A DNA stretch of 45,431 nt from Gammaproteobacteria bacterium (GTDB lineage Bacteria > Pseudomonadota > Gammaproteobacteria > GCA-2400775), in assembly GCA_002400905.2 (NCBI GenBank), contig NVRQ02000161.1, positions 1 to 45,431 on the forward strand, given 5' to 3'. The position numbers and the translations under genes are program-made. The notes under the pieces were generated by a model. That model made no database searches and was not told where the DNA came from. It saw nothing but the letters and a program-made list of their open reading frames with translations. Shown in pieces: positions 36,012 to 44,044 of the stretch; position 1 is the first letter of the stretch, and each line of letters starts with the position of its first letter.

Positions 36012-36896
36012 ATGAAAAGAGAACCGCTTTGGTATATTCGGCGCGAGGGAGTAGTCACTGGGCCATTTCCAGTTGGGCTCATCGAGCGCTATGCCGTTCT
36101 TGGTCGGGTTGGTGCTACGACAGAATTAAGTGCTGATAATGTGCATTGGGCCATATGTGTTGATTGGCCAGAGTGGGTTGCGTATATCGAAGATTTTAAA
36201 TTAAAGCACGATAGTGAAGAGCATAGGGAGGCACTGCGTCGTTGGGAAGATGAGCGCGATGGTTACGATAGACGCATGGGTGCGCCCACTAATGTCGCAT
36301 CCGATCAGCGCAACCGCTGCGATCGTCGCGACATCGAAGCCGGTGAAGAGATCGAGATAAGACAGCATCGCAATCAGCGGTACGGGGTTATCCGTCGTTA
36401 TTCGCTCAGTGCAGTGGCTATATTAATACTTGCCGTGATTACGTTCATCGGGTTTTATTTGGTGTTATATAAGCCAGCCGCCACGCAAGAGCCTGCGGAT
36501 TGTTCTGTGTTGCCGGCCGAGGGTATAAATTGGAGTTATTGTGATTTGCAAAACCGTCGATTGCAGAATATTAGTTTACGTCGCAGCAATTTACAGAGCA
36601 GTAATATGACTGGAGCGAGATTGGATGATGCAGATCTATCAGAGGCGGAGATGTCATTTTCAGTGTTAACGTTAGCACGTATTCAACATTCAAACTTTTC
36701 GGGGTCGAGAATGATAGGAGTTAGTTTTCGTAACTCATTGATTGAAAATGTGAATTTTAAGAATTCAGACCTTACCTATGCTGATTTCACCAATGCTGAG
36801 TTGAGTAATGTAGAGTTTGGTGGTGCGCGTCTTGATCATGCTATCTGGGTTGATCAGCGCCGCTGCGCGGCCAATTCAATTGGTGTATGTCGCTAG
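36012..36896 (+). CDS. GYF-like/pentapeptide-repeat membrane protein
   Basis: A 294-residue protein. Residues 1-55 resemble a GYF_2 domain (PLWYIRREGVVTGPFPVGLIERY), 60-130 are highly charged with many Arg and Asp residues, a single TM helix lies at about 132-153, and 175-278 are pentapeptide repeats (NLQSS NMTGA RLDDA DLSEA ... SDLTY ADFTN AELSN VEFGG ARLDH). Two cysteines near the start of the repeats (about 163, 178) and one or two at the end could form disulphides if this part is periplasmic. No known function; it lies divergently from the FliK-like operon. Start ATG gives no clear ribosome-binding site. Confidence 0.75.
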   Translation: MKREPLWYIRREGVVTGPFPVGLIERYAVLGRVGATTELSADNVHWAICVDWPEWVAYIEDFKLKHDSEEHREALRRWEDERDGYDRRMGAPTNVASDQRNRCDRRDIEAGEEIEIRQHRNQRYGVIRRYSLSAVAILILAVITFIGFYLVLYKPAATQEPADCSVLPAEGINWSYCDLQNRRLQNISLRRSNLQSSNMTGARLDDADLSEAEMSFSVLTLARIQHSNFSGSRMIGVSFRNSLIENVNFKNSDLTYADFTNAELSNVEFGGARLDHAIWVDQRRCAANSIGVCR

Positions 36897-36928
36897 TACT
36901 CCATCAATATAGCCTTGTTCGAGTGCTA
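36893..36928. repeat. Short palindromic repeat, copy 2
   Basis: CTAGTACTC and GAGTGCTAG flank the 27-base segment that also occurs at 179-205. The left arm contains the stop codon of the preceding gene (TAG at 36894-36896). An ~36-base element of unknown type. Confidence 0.6.
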
Positions 36929-36967
36929 GTTATTGCATGGTGTTTAAAGAATAGTTTGAAGAATTAC

Positions 36968-37004
36968 TAAAGTATCTACGATATTAATCGAAATACACTA
37001 TACT
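36968..37004 (+). promoter_or_regulatory. Promoter region of tandem receivers
   Basis: TATACT at 36999-37004 is a plausible sigma-70 -10, 39 bases before the first regulator gene. TAAAGTAT-N11-ATCGAAAT (36968-36994) is a weak sigma-28-like alternative: the -35 is good but only four of eight -10 bases match. Confidence 0.3.
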
Positions 37005-37042
37005 GGACGCAAGTAACGCGTAGACGCTAACTGGGAACATGG

Positions 37043-37438
37043 ATGATGTTGGTAGCAACCAAAAGTATACTCGTTGTTGATGATGATGAAGACTGTCGCA
37101 TCATCGCTCAACGTATCTTATCTCGCGCAGGATACACAGTAGACACCGCCTGTGATGGGGCTGAGGGACTAGAGAAAGCGCAAAGTAAACGGTTTGATTT
37201 AATTCTTCTTGATGTCATGATGCCAAAACTCGATGGTTTTGAAGTCTGCGCGCGTATACGCAAAGACAAACCGAATGCTGATACACCTGTGGTAATGGTT
37301 ACTGCGCTCGATTCAATTAGTGATCAAGCTAAGGCGTCGGAGTCAGGTGCGCAGTGGATAGTTAATAAGCCTTATGATTCGCACTACTTGCTATCGGTAG
37401 CCAATCATCGTGTCAATCAGTTAGACCCCGGGGTGTAG
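37043..37438 (+). CDS. Receiver-only response regulator 1
   Basis: A 131-residue single receiver domain: acidic pocket (VVDDDED), D57 (LILLDVMMPKLDG), T/S region (MVTALDS) and K (NKPYD). No output domain, so it acts by phosphotransfer or protein contact, as in CheY or Spo0F. It is very similar to the next gene (LDVMMPK.DGFEVCAR shared), so the two arose by duplication. No kinase is adjacent. Confidence 0.9.
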   Translation: MMLVATKSILVVDDDEDCRIIAQRILSRAGYTVDTACDGAEGLEKAQSKRFDLILLDVMMPKLDGFEVCARIRKDKPNADTPVVMVTALDSISDQAKASESGAQWIVNKPYDSHYLLSVANHRVNQLDPGV

Positions 37439-37441
37439 TTC

Positions 37442-37843
37442 TTGCTGCTGGGTCAAAAGCGAATACTGGTTATCGATGACGATGAGCCAAGCAGAACGCT
37501 GGCTCAGCGTATTCTTACACGTGGTGGTTTTGATGTGGATACTGCTGCGAATGGTGAAGAAGCGCTAGAGAAGGCGATTACGTTTAAGTACGATCTGATC
37601 GTACTCGATGTCATGATGCCGAAAATGGACGGCTTTGAAGTATGTGCACGTCTGCAGCAAAATAGTCTGACCGCAGATTTACCGGTGGTTATGCTCACCG
37701 CGTTAGATTCACTTGATGATGTTGCAAAAGCAACCGAGGCAGGAGCCAAATGGTTTGTGACCAAGCCATTCGATTCAAAATATCTGTTGCGGCGTATCCG
37801 TCAGATTATATTTTATCAGGATAACCCGCATTCCCAGAGCTAA
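37442..37843 (+). CDS. Receiver-only response regulator 2
   Basis: A 133-residue receiver domain, paralogue of the previous gene, with D56 (LIVLDVMMPKMDG), MLTALDS and K in VTKPFDS. No in-frame ATG fits the N terminus; TTG 37442 with GGGGTG about five bases upstream is the best start, which places it three bases after the first gene's stop and suggests coupling. Confidence 0.85.
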   Translation: MLLGQKRILVIDDDEPSRTLAQRILTRGGFDVDTAANGEEALEKAITFKYDLIVLDVMMPKMDGFEVCARLQQNSLTADLPVVMLTALDSLDDVAKATEAGAKWFVTKPFDSKYLLRRIRQIIFYQDNPHSQS

Positions 37844-37860
37844 AGCGTATCGAGTGCAGG

Positions 37861-37995
37861 TCGTCCCCATTTCATAACTTATAATGGCCCTACTGTTCAC
37901 CCTGCAGCGTTGCTCGTTGTCGCCATAGGCCCACTATGACTCCGTCTCGCGCCTTACACCCCGAGGCGCACGTGGCTTGGTAAAAAATGGGACGC
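37861..37995. repeat. Inverted repeat element between receivers and PD-(D/E)XK-like gene
   Basis: CGTCCCCATTT near 37862 pairs with AAATGGGACG near 37985-37995. Its interior shares CTTACACCCCGAGGCGCACG (37953-37972) with 131-149 of the window and GCGTTGC / TCGCGCCTT words with the element at 5370-5528. No gene in the 305 bases 37844-38148. Confidence 0.6.
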
Positions 37996-38104
37996 ATTCT
38001 ACTGTTACAAAATGAGTGTCTACCTACACTAGTTTTTGCCGTTCTTAAGGTCACCTCTGCTTCCAAGGCGCGCGGTTATTCCAATTAGCTGGTATGCCAC
38101 AATC

Positions 38105-38113
38105 TGGTATGAT
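38105..38113 (+). promoter_or_regulatory. Extended -10 promoter element
   Basis: TGGTATGAT fits the extended -10 pattern TGnTATAAT with one mismatch; TATAAT also occurs at 38122-38127. They lie 22-36 bases before the next start codon. No good -35 was seen. Confidence 0.45.
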
Positions 38114-38148
38114 AGTGGCACTATAATAACTGTTCGCGATTCAAACAC

Positions 38149-38652
38149 GTGTCACTCTATTCCGTTGATAAGCTCATTAGTGAAGCCAGGAAGCTCGCAG
38201 CTGAGTATCGCCGTACCACTGGTGGCCCTCTACCTGGCATTAGCGGTGAAATTGCGCGTCACGATGCGATGCGGTTACTTGATCTAACTCCAGCAGGAAA
38301 TGGCCTTAGTTACGATGCCATAGGTAATGGCTCGCGTAAGGGTAAGCGCATACAAATTAAAGCGCGTGTTATTCAAGACGATAACCAAAGAGGCTTGCGC
38401 TTAGGCCAAATTAAAATTGAGCAAGAATGGGATACAGTCGTATTAGTATTGTTAAATAGCGATTATCAGCCATTCGAAGTATATGAAGTTGAGCGTGAAG
38501 AAGTCATAGAGGCGAGTGCAGAAGCCTCTCAAAACCGAAGTAAACGTGGCGCCATAACATTGGCGCGTTTTAAGGCAATCTCTACGCTAGTTTGGACTCT
38601 TGATCATGGTTCGATCGACGAAGGGATTTGGGTTAACGACGATAGCCATTAA
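38149..38652 (+). CDS. Uncharacterised protein, possible PD-(D/E)XK-like fold
   Basis: A 167-residue soluble protein. A helix near the start contains a conserved-looking glutamate (ISGEIARHDAMRLL), followed by YDAIGNG..GKRIQIKAR and a strand DTVVLVLLNSDYQPFEVYEVER. The D-x(n)-QxK arrangement on adjacent strands recalls PD-(D/E)XK nuclease folds and the DUF6998 pattern. No target-recognition domain or partner methylase is near, so a restriction function is not claimed. GTG start; ribosome-binding site not evident. Confidence 0.6.
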   Translation: MSLYSVDKLISEARKLAAEYRRTTGGPLPGISGEIARHDAMRLLDLTPAGNGLSYDAIGNGSRKGKRIQIKARVIQDDNQRGLRLGQIKIEQEWDTVVLVLLNSDYQPFEVYEVEREEVIEASAEASQNRSKRGAITLARFKAISTLVWTLDHGSIDEGIWVNDDSH

Positions 38653-38676
38653 TATCAATTTATTCTTTCTAATATC

Positions 38677-39351
38677 ATGAGTCGCATTCTTTCCATAAAT
38701 AGCGCGAGTGATTTTTGCTCAGTGACTATTTTTGATGCCGCAGGCATTACGACACGTTCGGCTCCAACAGAGCGCGGGCATGGTGATGCGGTATTAGAGA
38801 TGGTTGATCAAGTCTTGAAAGAAACCGGTTATAGCAAAAACTCCATTGACGCATTGGCCTTTGCCTGCGGGCCAGGTGCTTTTACTAGTCTGCGCATTGG
38901 CGCAGGAATTACGCAAGGCCTGGCTGTTGGAATCGACCGGCCTATAGTTCCTGTTTCATCGCTTGCGGCTTTAGCTCATGGTGTTTATCGCAACTATCAA
39001 CGTCAGCAGACCTTGGTTGCGATTGATGCACGAATGGATCAGGTTTATTTCGCCGCCTATGAAACATCCGCATTGGGCGAGAGTAAACTCCTGTCAGAAG
39101 TGCGTGTGTGCGATCCAGCAGAGCTAGTTTGGGCAAGCGGGCCATGGGCTACCGTTGGTGTTGGCTGGGAGGTTTATGCAGATGAGATTAAAGTTGATGA
39201 GGCACTGAAATATGTGGGTGTCGGCGCAGAAGACTGCGCAATCGATGTCGCCTATTTAGCCCAAAAGGTGGTCAATGAAGGTAAGGCATTATCCGCCGAA
39301 TTCGCTTTACCCGTCTACGTGCGTGATCGCGTTGTGCATAGGGCGAGCTAG
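38677..39351 (+). CDS. tsaB: TsaB, tRNA t6A modification partner
   Basis: A 224-residue ASKHA-fold protein with the TsaB signature (CGPGAFTSLRIGAGITQGLA) and N terminus ILSINSASDFCSVTIFD. TsaB binds TsaD and TsaE in synthesis of N6-threonylcarbamoyladenosine at tRNA position 37. TAG stop lies in CTAG at the edge of a repeat fragment and overlaps the end of the convergent esterase pseudogene. Confidence 0.92.
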   Translation: MSRILSINSASDFCSVTIFDAAGITTRSAPTERGHGDAVLEMVDQVLKETGYSKNSIDALAFACGPGAFTSLRIGAGITQGLAVGIDRPIVPVSSLAALAHGVYRNYQRQQTLVAIDARMDQVYFAAYETSALGESKLLSEVRVCDPAELVWASGPWATVGVGWEVYADEIKVDEALKYVGVGAEDCAIDVAYLAQKVVNEGKALSAEFALPVYVRDRVVHRAS

Positions 39352-39369
39352 GAGCCTGTCGGACTTAGG
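39348..39369. repeat. Solo end of CTAGGAGCCTGTCGGA repeat
   Basis: 22 bases identical to the left end of the element at 32062-32195, without the right end. The CTAG is shared by the stop codons of tsaB and of the opposite-strand pseudogene. Confidence 0.75.
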
Positions 39370-39917
39370 CAATCGTAGCGAGGGAAAGCCCTGTGATGTT
39401 GTAACAAGCCCGAAAGTCTCTCGGCAATCCGCGCATAACCTTTTGCATTGGGGTGTACTGCATTTAATCTTAGCGCAGGTTGAGATTTAACTTTAGCAAT
39501 AATGTATGTTCGTAAACGAGACTCAATTCATCAGCAAGCTCTCGGTAAAACTCCGGCACTGAAAGAAATATCCCCGGTGTAGGGGTTGCCATTAACACCA
39601 CATCAATATTTCGTTGCTTGGCCAAATTAATCATATTGGCAATATTTACTCGGGTTTGTGCAAGCGTGTCAGTCCATCGGCACTCATTTCTCCAGGAGCG
39701 CCAGCATTAATCACCTTGCGATTGATGCTGGCGCGAGCTTTTGGCTGGGTAACTTTTTTCAGGGTAGGTGTCAGAGCCAAACGTTAAGCTATCACCAAAG
39801 GCGAGTACGGTGTCGTTAGTATCGAGCGTATTGAGTGGGTTCAGAGCATGCTGTGAGGAAAAGACACAGTGCAGCCAGCAAGGCACTGGTGATCAGACGA
39901 TAGTGAGTGAGTCTCAC
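39348..39917 (-). pseudogene. GDSL-type esterase (TesA-like) lipoprotein, broken
   Basis: Minus-strand reading from a GTG at 39917 gives a lipoprotein signal (RLITSALLAALCLFLTAC, Cys of the lipobox after about 20 residues). Frame then shifts: VLAFGDSLTFG (catalytic Ser block) is in another frame, INAGAPGEMSADGL (block II) in another, then MATPTPGIFLSVPEFYREL and finally VHPNAKGYARIAERL (block V with catalytic His). All blocks of an arylesterase/TesA enzyme are therefore present in order but in at least three frames, with internal stops. Total span (about 190 codons) is near full length, so small indels, not large deletion, broke it. Explains the gene-less stretch after tsaB. Confidence 0.8.
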
Positions 39918-39931
39918 GCGTACGAAAGTGA

Positions 39932-40123
39932 TTATCGTAGTTGTTCTTTTTCTTCTAAACTAATTTGCCTGGCTTCGCTTTCAAGCATCACGGGAATGCC
40001 ATCGCGAACAGGGTAGGCTAGAGCGCTCGCCTTGCAAATCAGCTCATTCTTACTTTTGTCATAAATTACGGGTGCCTTGCTGATGGGGCAGACAAGAATA
40101 TCGAGTAATTTTTTATCAATCAT
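39932..40123 (-). CDS. Trm112/UPF0434 family small protein
   Basis: A 63-residue protein of Trm112-like fold: [42 protein letters not shown]. Cysteines are at CP and at ELIC only, so it does not have a full four-Cys zinc site. In bacteria the family (YcaR) lies near lpxK/kdsB; here it is next to the esterase remnant. Function is not firmly known. Confidence 0.88.
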   Translation of the reverse strand: MIDKKLLDILVCPISKAPVIYDKSKNELICKASALAYPVRDGIPVMLESEARQISLEEKEQLR

Positions 40124-40230
40124 GGTGAAGTCACTTAATCAAAAACGTAAAGGCTTAAATTGGTAGCACTATTATACGCTAAAAGTAGGCTAAGCAATGT
40201 CGAGGTAAAGAGGTGAAAATGAAATGCGGT

Positions 40231-40270
40231 AATAACGGCTGGGGATAGCAGGTTATTCCCAGCCGTTATT
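40231..40270 (-). terminator. Hairpin downstream of mscL
   Basis: AATAACGGCTGGG and CCCAGCCGTTATT form a 13-pair stem with a 14-base loop, 20 bases after the mscL stop on the minus strand. It lacks a T run, so terminator is only a suggestion. Confidence 0.45.
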
Positions 40271-40288
40271 GCTTGCTCTAAAGGGTTA

Positions 40289-40708
40289 TTATCGTTTAAG
40301 TGAATCGCGAATCTCTTGTAGTAACAAGACTTCATCGCTAGGTTTTTCAGGTTCAGCAGGAGCTTTTACTTCTGCTTTCTTCATAGAGTTCATGCCCTTA
40401 ATAGCCATAAAGATAGCGAAAGCAATAATAATGAAATCAAGCATGGTTTGAATAAAATTACCGTAGTTAATGGTCGGTGCGCCAGCTTCTTGCGCTAATG
40501 CGAGTGACGTATAGCCAGTGTCACTTAAATTGATAAAGAGCTGAGTAAAATCGACACCGCCTAACAACTTACCAATAGGAGGCATTAAAATATCACTAAC
40601 AAACGAGCTGATAATTTTACCAAAAGCCCCGCCGATAATAATACCAACAGCCATATCTACCACATTGCCACGCATTGCAAAATCTTTGAACTCTGACATC
40701 ATGCCCAT
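40289..40708 (-). CDS. mscL: MscL, large-conductance mechanosensitive channel
   Basis: A 139-residue membrane protein with the MscL N terminus ([33 protein letters not shown]), TM1 about 16-40, a periplasmic loop, TM2 about 80-103 and the charged C-terminal bundle. It releases solutes on hypo-osmotic shock. AGGAGAG lies eight bases before the ATG at 40708. Monocistronic. Confidence 0.96.
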   Translation of the reverse strand: MGMMSEFKDFAMRGNVVDMAVGIIIGGAFGKIISSFVSDILMPPIGKLLGGVDFTQLFINLSDTGYTSLALAQEAGAPTINYGNFIQTMLDFIIIAFAIFMAIKGMNSMKKAEVKAPAEPEKPSDEVLLLQEIRDSLKR

Positions 40709-40849
40709 CGTTATACTCTCCTAATTATATTTTAGATTGATTTTGTTGTTGTTTTTAAGATGGAGACTTTATTTGTTGCCGAATCATATAATTACTGCAC
40801 GCACAAAACAATGGCAAACTAATAACCATATTTTATAATGGTTAATCAT

Positions 40850-41046
40850 TGCTGTCCCGTTAACTTTTTCCCGTCATTCCGGCGCAGGCCGGAATCCAGA
40901 ATGTCGTTGAAACCACTGGATTCCGGCTTGCGCCGGAATGACGGAGGGGTATTATTGGTTTTCATGTCTCTAGTACCTCAAAACACTCTAATCGCTAAGC
41001 ATTGCACCTGTTGAACAGCGATATATTTCAAGTTAACGGGACAGCA
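40850..41046. repeat. Compound inverted repeat upstream of CpdA-like gene
   Basis: Outer arms TGCTGTCCCGTTAACTT and AAGTTAACGGGACAGCA (40850-40866 and 41030-41046). Nested inside is a classic CGTCATTCCGGC..GCCGGAATGACG hairpin with 28-base arms (40872-40899 and 40916-40943), a repeat type widespread in bacteria. No gene in the gap 40709-41114 other than these. Confidence 0.8.
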
Positions 41047-41114
41047 CTGATGGTTAATAACAATAATTAAGTGTCCAAACAGAGCGTTGAATAGTACCTA
41101 TTTAAGATGAATCG

Positions 41115-41855
41115 ATGATGAATAAACCAATAAAAATCATACATATCACTGACTTACACTTAGCTGATCATGCAGAGGATCAATTATTCGGTATGGATTG
41201 TGATGAATCGCTGAAACACGTTATTACACTATTTAGAGATGATGACTACGATGCGTTATTGATAACTGGCGACATTGCCCACTTAGGTGCGCGTAGCGCC
41301 TATGAACGCTTACGCCTTGCTCTCTCAGAGATAGCGGTGCCAGTTTATTTGTTGCCCGGAAATCATGATGACGTAACGGTTATGAATGACGTGTTTGGTG
41401 GGCTAGAAAAACACGTTATGCTTGGCGACTGGCAATTGATCTTATTGGACTCCAATGAAGGTAATCGCCACTTCGGCCAACTTTCAGATGACGAGCTAAA
41501 TCATCTCGAGGGGCGATTACAAGAGAGCCACGCCAAATATAGCTTGGTTGCATTACACCACCCACCCGTAGAGATAGCGAGCGCATGGATGGATGCCATG
41601 CAATTGAAGAATAAAGAAGCATTTTTCGCTATCATAGAGCGCTATAGCTCGCCCCAAGCAATAGTCTGGGGTCATATTCATCAGGAATTTGACCAGCAAC
41701 GCCAAGGCGTACGACTATTGTCGTCGCCCTCTACGTGCAGTCAGTTCTTACCGCGCAGTGAGCAGCATCAAAAGGATATCTTAGGGCCAGGTTACCGATG
41801 GCTAGAGTTACATACCAACGGTCGTATTGATACCGGCGTGGTTCGTGTTGATTGA
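41115..41855 (+). CDS. Metallophosphoesterase, class III cAMP phosphodiesterase-like
   Basis: A 246-residue calcineurin-fold enzyme with motifs D13xH15 (TDLHL), GD at 52-53 (LITGDIAH), GNHD (82-85), H148/H149 (ALHHPP) and GHIH (186-189). The order and length match CpdA, which hydrolyses 3',5'-cAMP; whether this enzyme prefers cAMP is inferred. ATG 41115 or 41118. Confidence 0.85.
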   Translation: MMNKPIKIIHITDLHLADHAEDQLFGMDCDESLKHVITLFRDDDYDALLITGDIAHLGARSAYERLRLALSEIAVPVYLLPGNHDDVTVMNDVFGGLEKHVMLGDWQLILLDSNEGNRHFGQLSDDELNHLEGRLQESHAKYSLVALHHPPVEIASAWMDAMQLKNKEAFFAIIERYSSPQAIVWGHIHQEFDQQRQGVRLLSSPSTCSQFLPRSEQHQKDILGPGYRWLELHTNGRIDTGVVRVD

Positions 41856-41888
41856 TAGCTCGATAAACTATTTTGGAGAACATTTTTA

Positions 41889-42317
41889 GTGAAGTATTTT
41901 AAACGTAGTGTATTACCCAGTTTGGCCTTGATAGTAGCCGTCAGTAGTCATGCTTTTGCCGTTGAGTTTGAGGCGGGGGAATGGGAAACCGAGGTGCGTA
42001 TTGAATTCAATGGCGCCATATTTCCTGTGCCGTTCACATCAAAAAAATGCCTTAGCCCTGAAGACCCCATCCCCAATACAACGACTAATAACGATAATTG
42101 TAACATCAGTGACGTGACTGACAGTCATGACAGCCTTAACTGGACGCTACATTGCGATGACAAAAAAGGCACAATCCATGGCATAGGCGGCGTTACGTTT
42201 AATAAGTCTGGTTTTACTGGCAGCATGGACATGGAAATTCGCGATGATAAAGGCGAGTTAAAAAATAAACATCGCGCCCTCATGAGTGGTATTCGTAAAG
42301 GGCCATGTAAAGAATAG
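41889..42317 (+). CDS. DUF3617 secreted protein
   Basis: A 142-residue protein with a cleavable signal peptide (KYFKRSVLPSLALIVAVSSHAFA, cut likely after AFA about residue 24), then a small beta-rich domain beginning EFEAGEWETEVRIEF with two cysteine pairs (KCLSPED, NCNISD, LHCDD, GPCKE). The DUF3617 family is periplasmic and of unknown role. GTG start with GGAGAA upstream. Confidence 0.75.
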   Translation: MKYFKRSVLPSLALIVAVSSHAFAVEFEAGEWETEVRIEFNGAIFPVPFTSKKCLSPEDPIPNTTTNNDNCNISDVTDSHDSLNWTLHCDDKKGTIHGIGGVTFNKSGFTGSMDMEIRDDKGELKNKHRALMSGIRKGPCKE

Positions 42318-42355
42318 CCTAGACTGTTAATGTCGATCATTAAAGAGCATAAAAC

Positions 42356-42994
42356 ATGACGCAAGTGAGCAGCCAACTGATCATCATTGTCGCGAGCTGG
42401 ATAGTCTATTTTTACATTCATTCCTTCACCGCATCAACCCGTCTAAAACACGTTAATGCAAAGCAAATCGGTTTAAGTACGGTGCACTATCGGCTGCTTT
42501 ATGTCATTTTATCAACCGTATTGTTACTGCCCATTGTCTATTTAATTTGGCAAGACTCAACACCAATGCTTTGGCAGCACGAAGGTGCGGTAAAAGTTAT
42601 ATTAGATGCTATAGCATTGCTAGCAGTGATTGGTTTTATCGTTGTCGCCCGTAGTTATAATATGATCAGCTTTTTAGGGCTCAGCGCAGAGGACTCAAAA
42701 CACCGATTCAGCGTGTCATGGTTGCATCGATTCGTGCGCCACCCCTGGTATTTTTTTGGCTTACTCATAATCTGGACGCGGGATATGAGCGCGCTCTGGT
42801 TAGTCAGTTGTATTTGTATTACCGTATATCTAATCGTAGGCTCGCGCTTAGAAGACAATAAGCTAGTCGCAGAATTCGGTGACGTGTACCGCTATTATCA
42901 GAATAAGATACCTGGCTTAATAATGATGCCAGGGCGTTATTTGAGCGCCGCAGATAGGCAAGAAATAGAGCGGCTTAACACCAATAGCGATTAG
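42356..42994 (+). CDS. Isoprenylcysteine methyltransferase-family membrane protein
   Basis: A 212-residue protein with about five TM helices and the family C-terminal motif: RHPWYFFGLLIIWTRDMS..., GSRLEDNKLVAEFGDVYRYYQNKIPGLI. This is shared by NnrU/ICMT-like proteins and the methanethiol S-methyltransferase MddA. Here the second glutamate of the usual EE is D (RLEDNKL). Likely an SAM-dependent methyltransferase; substrate unknown. ATG start follows a 38-base gap from the DUF3617 gene. Confidence 0.7.
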   Translation: MTQVSSQLIIIVASWIVYFYIHSFTASTRLKHVNAKQIGLSTVHYRLLYVILSTVLLLPIVYLIWQDSTPMLWQHEGAVKVILDAIALLAVIGFIVVARSYNMISFLGLSAEDSKHRFSVSWLHRFVRHPWYFFGLLIIWTRDMSALWLVSCICITVYLIVGSRLEDNKLVAEFGDVYRYYQNKIPGLIMMPGRYLSAADRQEIERLNTNSD

Positions 42995-43027
42995 CGAGTA
43001 TTAATCAAAGCATTAGGGAGGAGAGTG

Positions 43028-43372
43028 ATGACAGAGTGTTTATTTTGTAAATTAATTAGCGGTGATATCCCGGCAGATATCGTTTATCAAGATGGTGACG
43101 TCTTTGCCTTTCGAGATATTAGCCCACAAGCACCGACGCATATTCTCGTCATACCTAAACACCATATTGCCACCATTAACGATGTTGACGAATCACATCA
43201 AGCCTTATTGGGTAAATTAGTGTTAACGGCTAAAAACATTGCCAAAGAGCAAGGCGTGGCTGATGACGGTTATCGCCTAGTGATGAACTGCAATCAAGAT
43301 GGCGGGCAAGCCGTTTATCATATTCACCTACATATATTAGGGGGTCGCTCACTCACCTGGCCGCCTGGTTAA
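43028..43372 (+). CDS. HIT-domain nucleotide hydrolase (HinT-like)
   Basis: A 114-residue protein with the histidine triad H98-I-H100-L-H102 (YHIHLHILGG) and N terminus CLFCKLISGDIPADIVYQDGDVFAFRDI. HinT family enzymes cleave purine nucleoside phosphoramidates. The ATG at 43028 has an excellent GGGAGGAGAG site; the frame is also open from GTG 43025. Confidence 0.94.
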   Translation: MTECLFCKLISGDIPADIVYQDGDVFAFRDISPQAPTHILVIPKHHIATINDVDESHQALLGKLVLTAKNIAKEQGVADDGYRLVMNCNQDGGQAVYHIHLHILGGRSLTWPPG

Positions 43373-43396
43373 AAGTTCGAAAGTATTGGAATCAAC

Positions 43397-43873
43397 ATGA
43401 ATCAAGAACAAAAACTTGTCTTAGCAACATTAGTCCGAGAGCAACGCTGGGCTGGCCTTGCCACCGTGGGTAACGACGGTGAACCCTTAGCCGCAATGGT
43501 TGCGTATGCCCACGCGATTGATTTTTCCGCCTTTTATATTCACGTCAGCACACTATCGCAACATACGCGACACATGATCGAGCAGCCAAAGGTCTCATTG
43601 ATTATCGCCCAGCCAGACACGGGAGAGGGCGACCCACAAACCTTACCACGCGTCAGCATCAGCGGTGAGGTTGAAGTGATTGAACGTGATAGCACACCGT
43701 ATGAGTCGATTAAGCAAACCTATTTAGAGCGGTTACCCGCATCGGAACAGTTATTTGGGTTCGGTGATTTTGTGTTGTTTCAATTACATCCGCAATCATT
43801 ACGATTTGTTGGCGGGTTTGCGCAAGCGCATAGTGCTACGATTAAGACGTTGTTGGAGTGTGCGGAGCTTTAG
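43397..43873 (+). CDS. Pyridoxamine-5'-phosphate-oxidase-fold protein (HugZ-like)
   Basis: A 158-residue flavin-type split-barrel protein: LATVGNDGEPLAAMVAYAHAIDFSAFYIHVSTLSQHTRHMIEQP and SISGEVEVIER. The family includes FMN-binding oxidases and the heme-degrading HugZ. Substrate cannot be told from sequence. Twenty-four bases after the HIT gene, likely same transcript. Confidence 0.85.
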   Translation: MNQEQKLVLATLVREQRWAGLATVGNDGEPLAAMVAYAHAIDFSAFYIHVSTLSQHTRHMIEQPKVSLIIAQPDTGEGDPQTLPRVSISGEVEVIERDSTPYESIKQTYLERLPASEQLFGFGDFVLFQLHPQSLRFVGGFAQAHSATIKTLLECAEL

Positions 43874-43876
43874 GTT

Positions 43877-43990
43877 TCGCCCTATGGGGGCGAGTTACTT
43901 TTGGGGTCAAAAGCACCAAAAACCCGGCTTCCACGCAGCCCTAAAGGATTTCCTTCGGTTACGCCTGGAAGGTCGCGAAAAACCATGCTA
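43877..43990 (+). repeat. Degenerate non-coding repeat after the PPOX-fold gene
   Basis: TCGCCCTATGGGGGCGA is a short hairpin that could end the previous transcript. Text following it (GAGTTACTTTTGGGGTCAAAAGC) resembles the common gammaproteobacterial non-coding repeat with GGCGAGTTACTTTT..CAAAAGTAAC. The rest is non-coding; CATGCTAACAC (43984-43994) is inverted exactly at 44113-44123. Confidence 0.4.
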
Positions 43991-44044
43991 ACACCCGAAG
44001 AGTGAGAGTTGGCGTACATTATTTTTTATTCTTATAGTTGTAAA

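Noticed and set aside
38036-38287. 83-codon frame overlapping the PD-(D/E)XK-like gene start
   Set aside because: The frame at 38149 gives a coherent folded protein; this one does not and covers the promoter region.
43755-43991. 78-codon frame after the PPOX-fold gene
   Set aside because: Half is the PPOX-fold gene in another frame, half is degenerate repeat.
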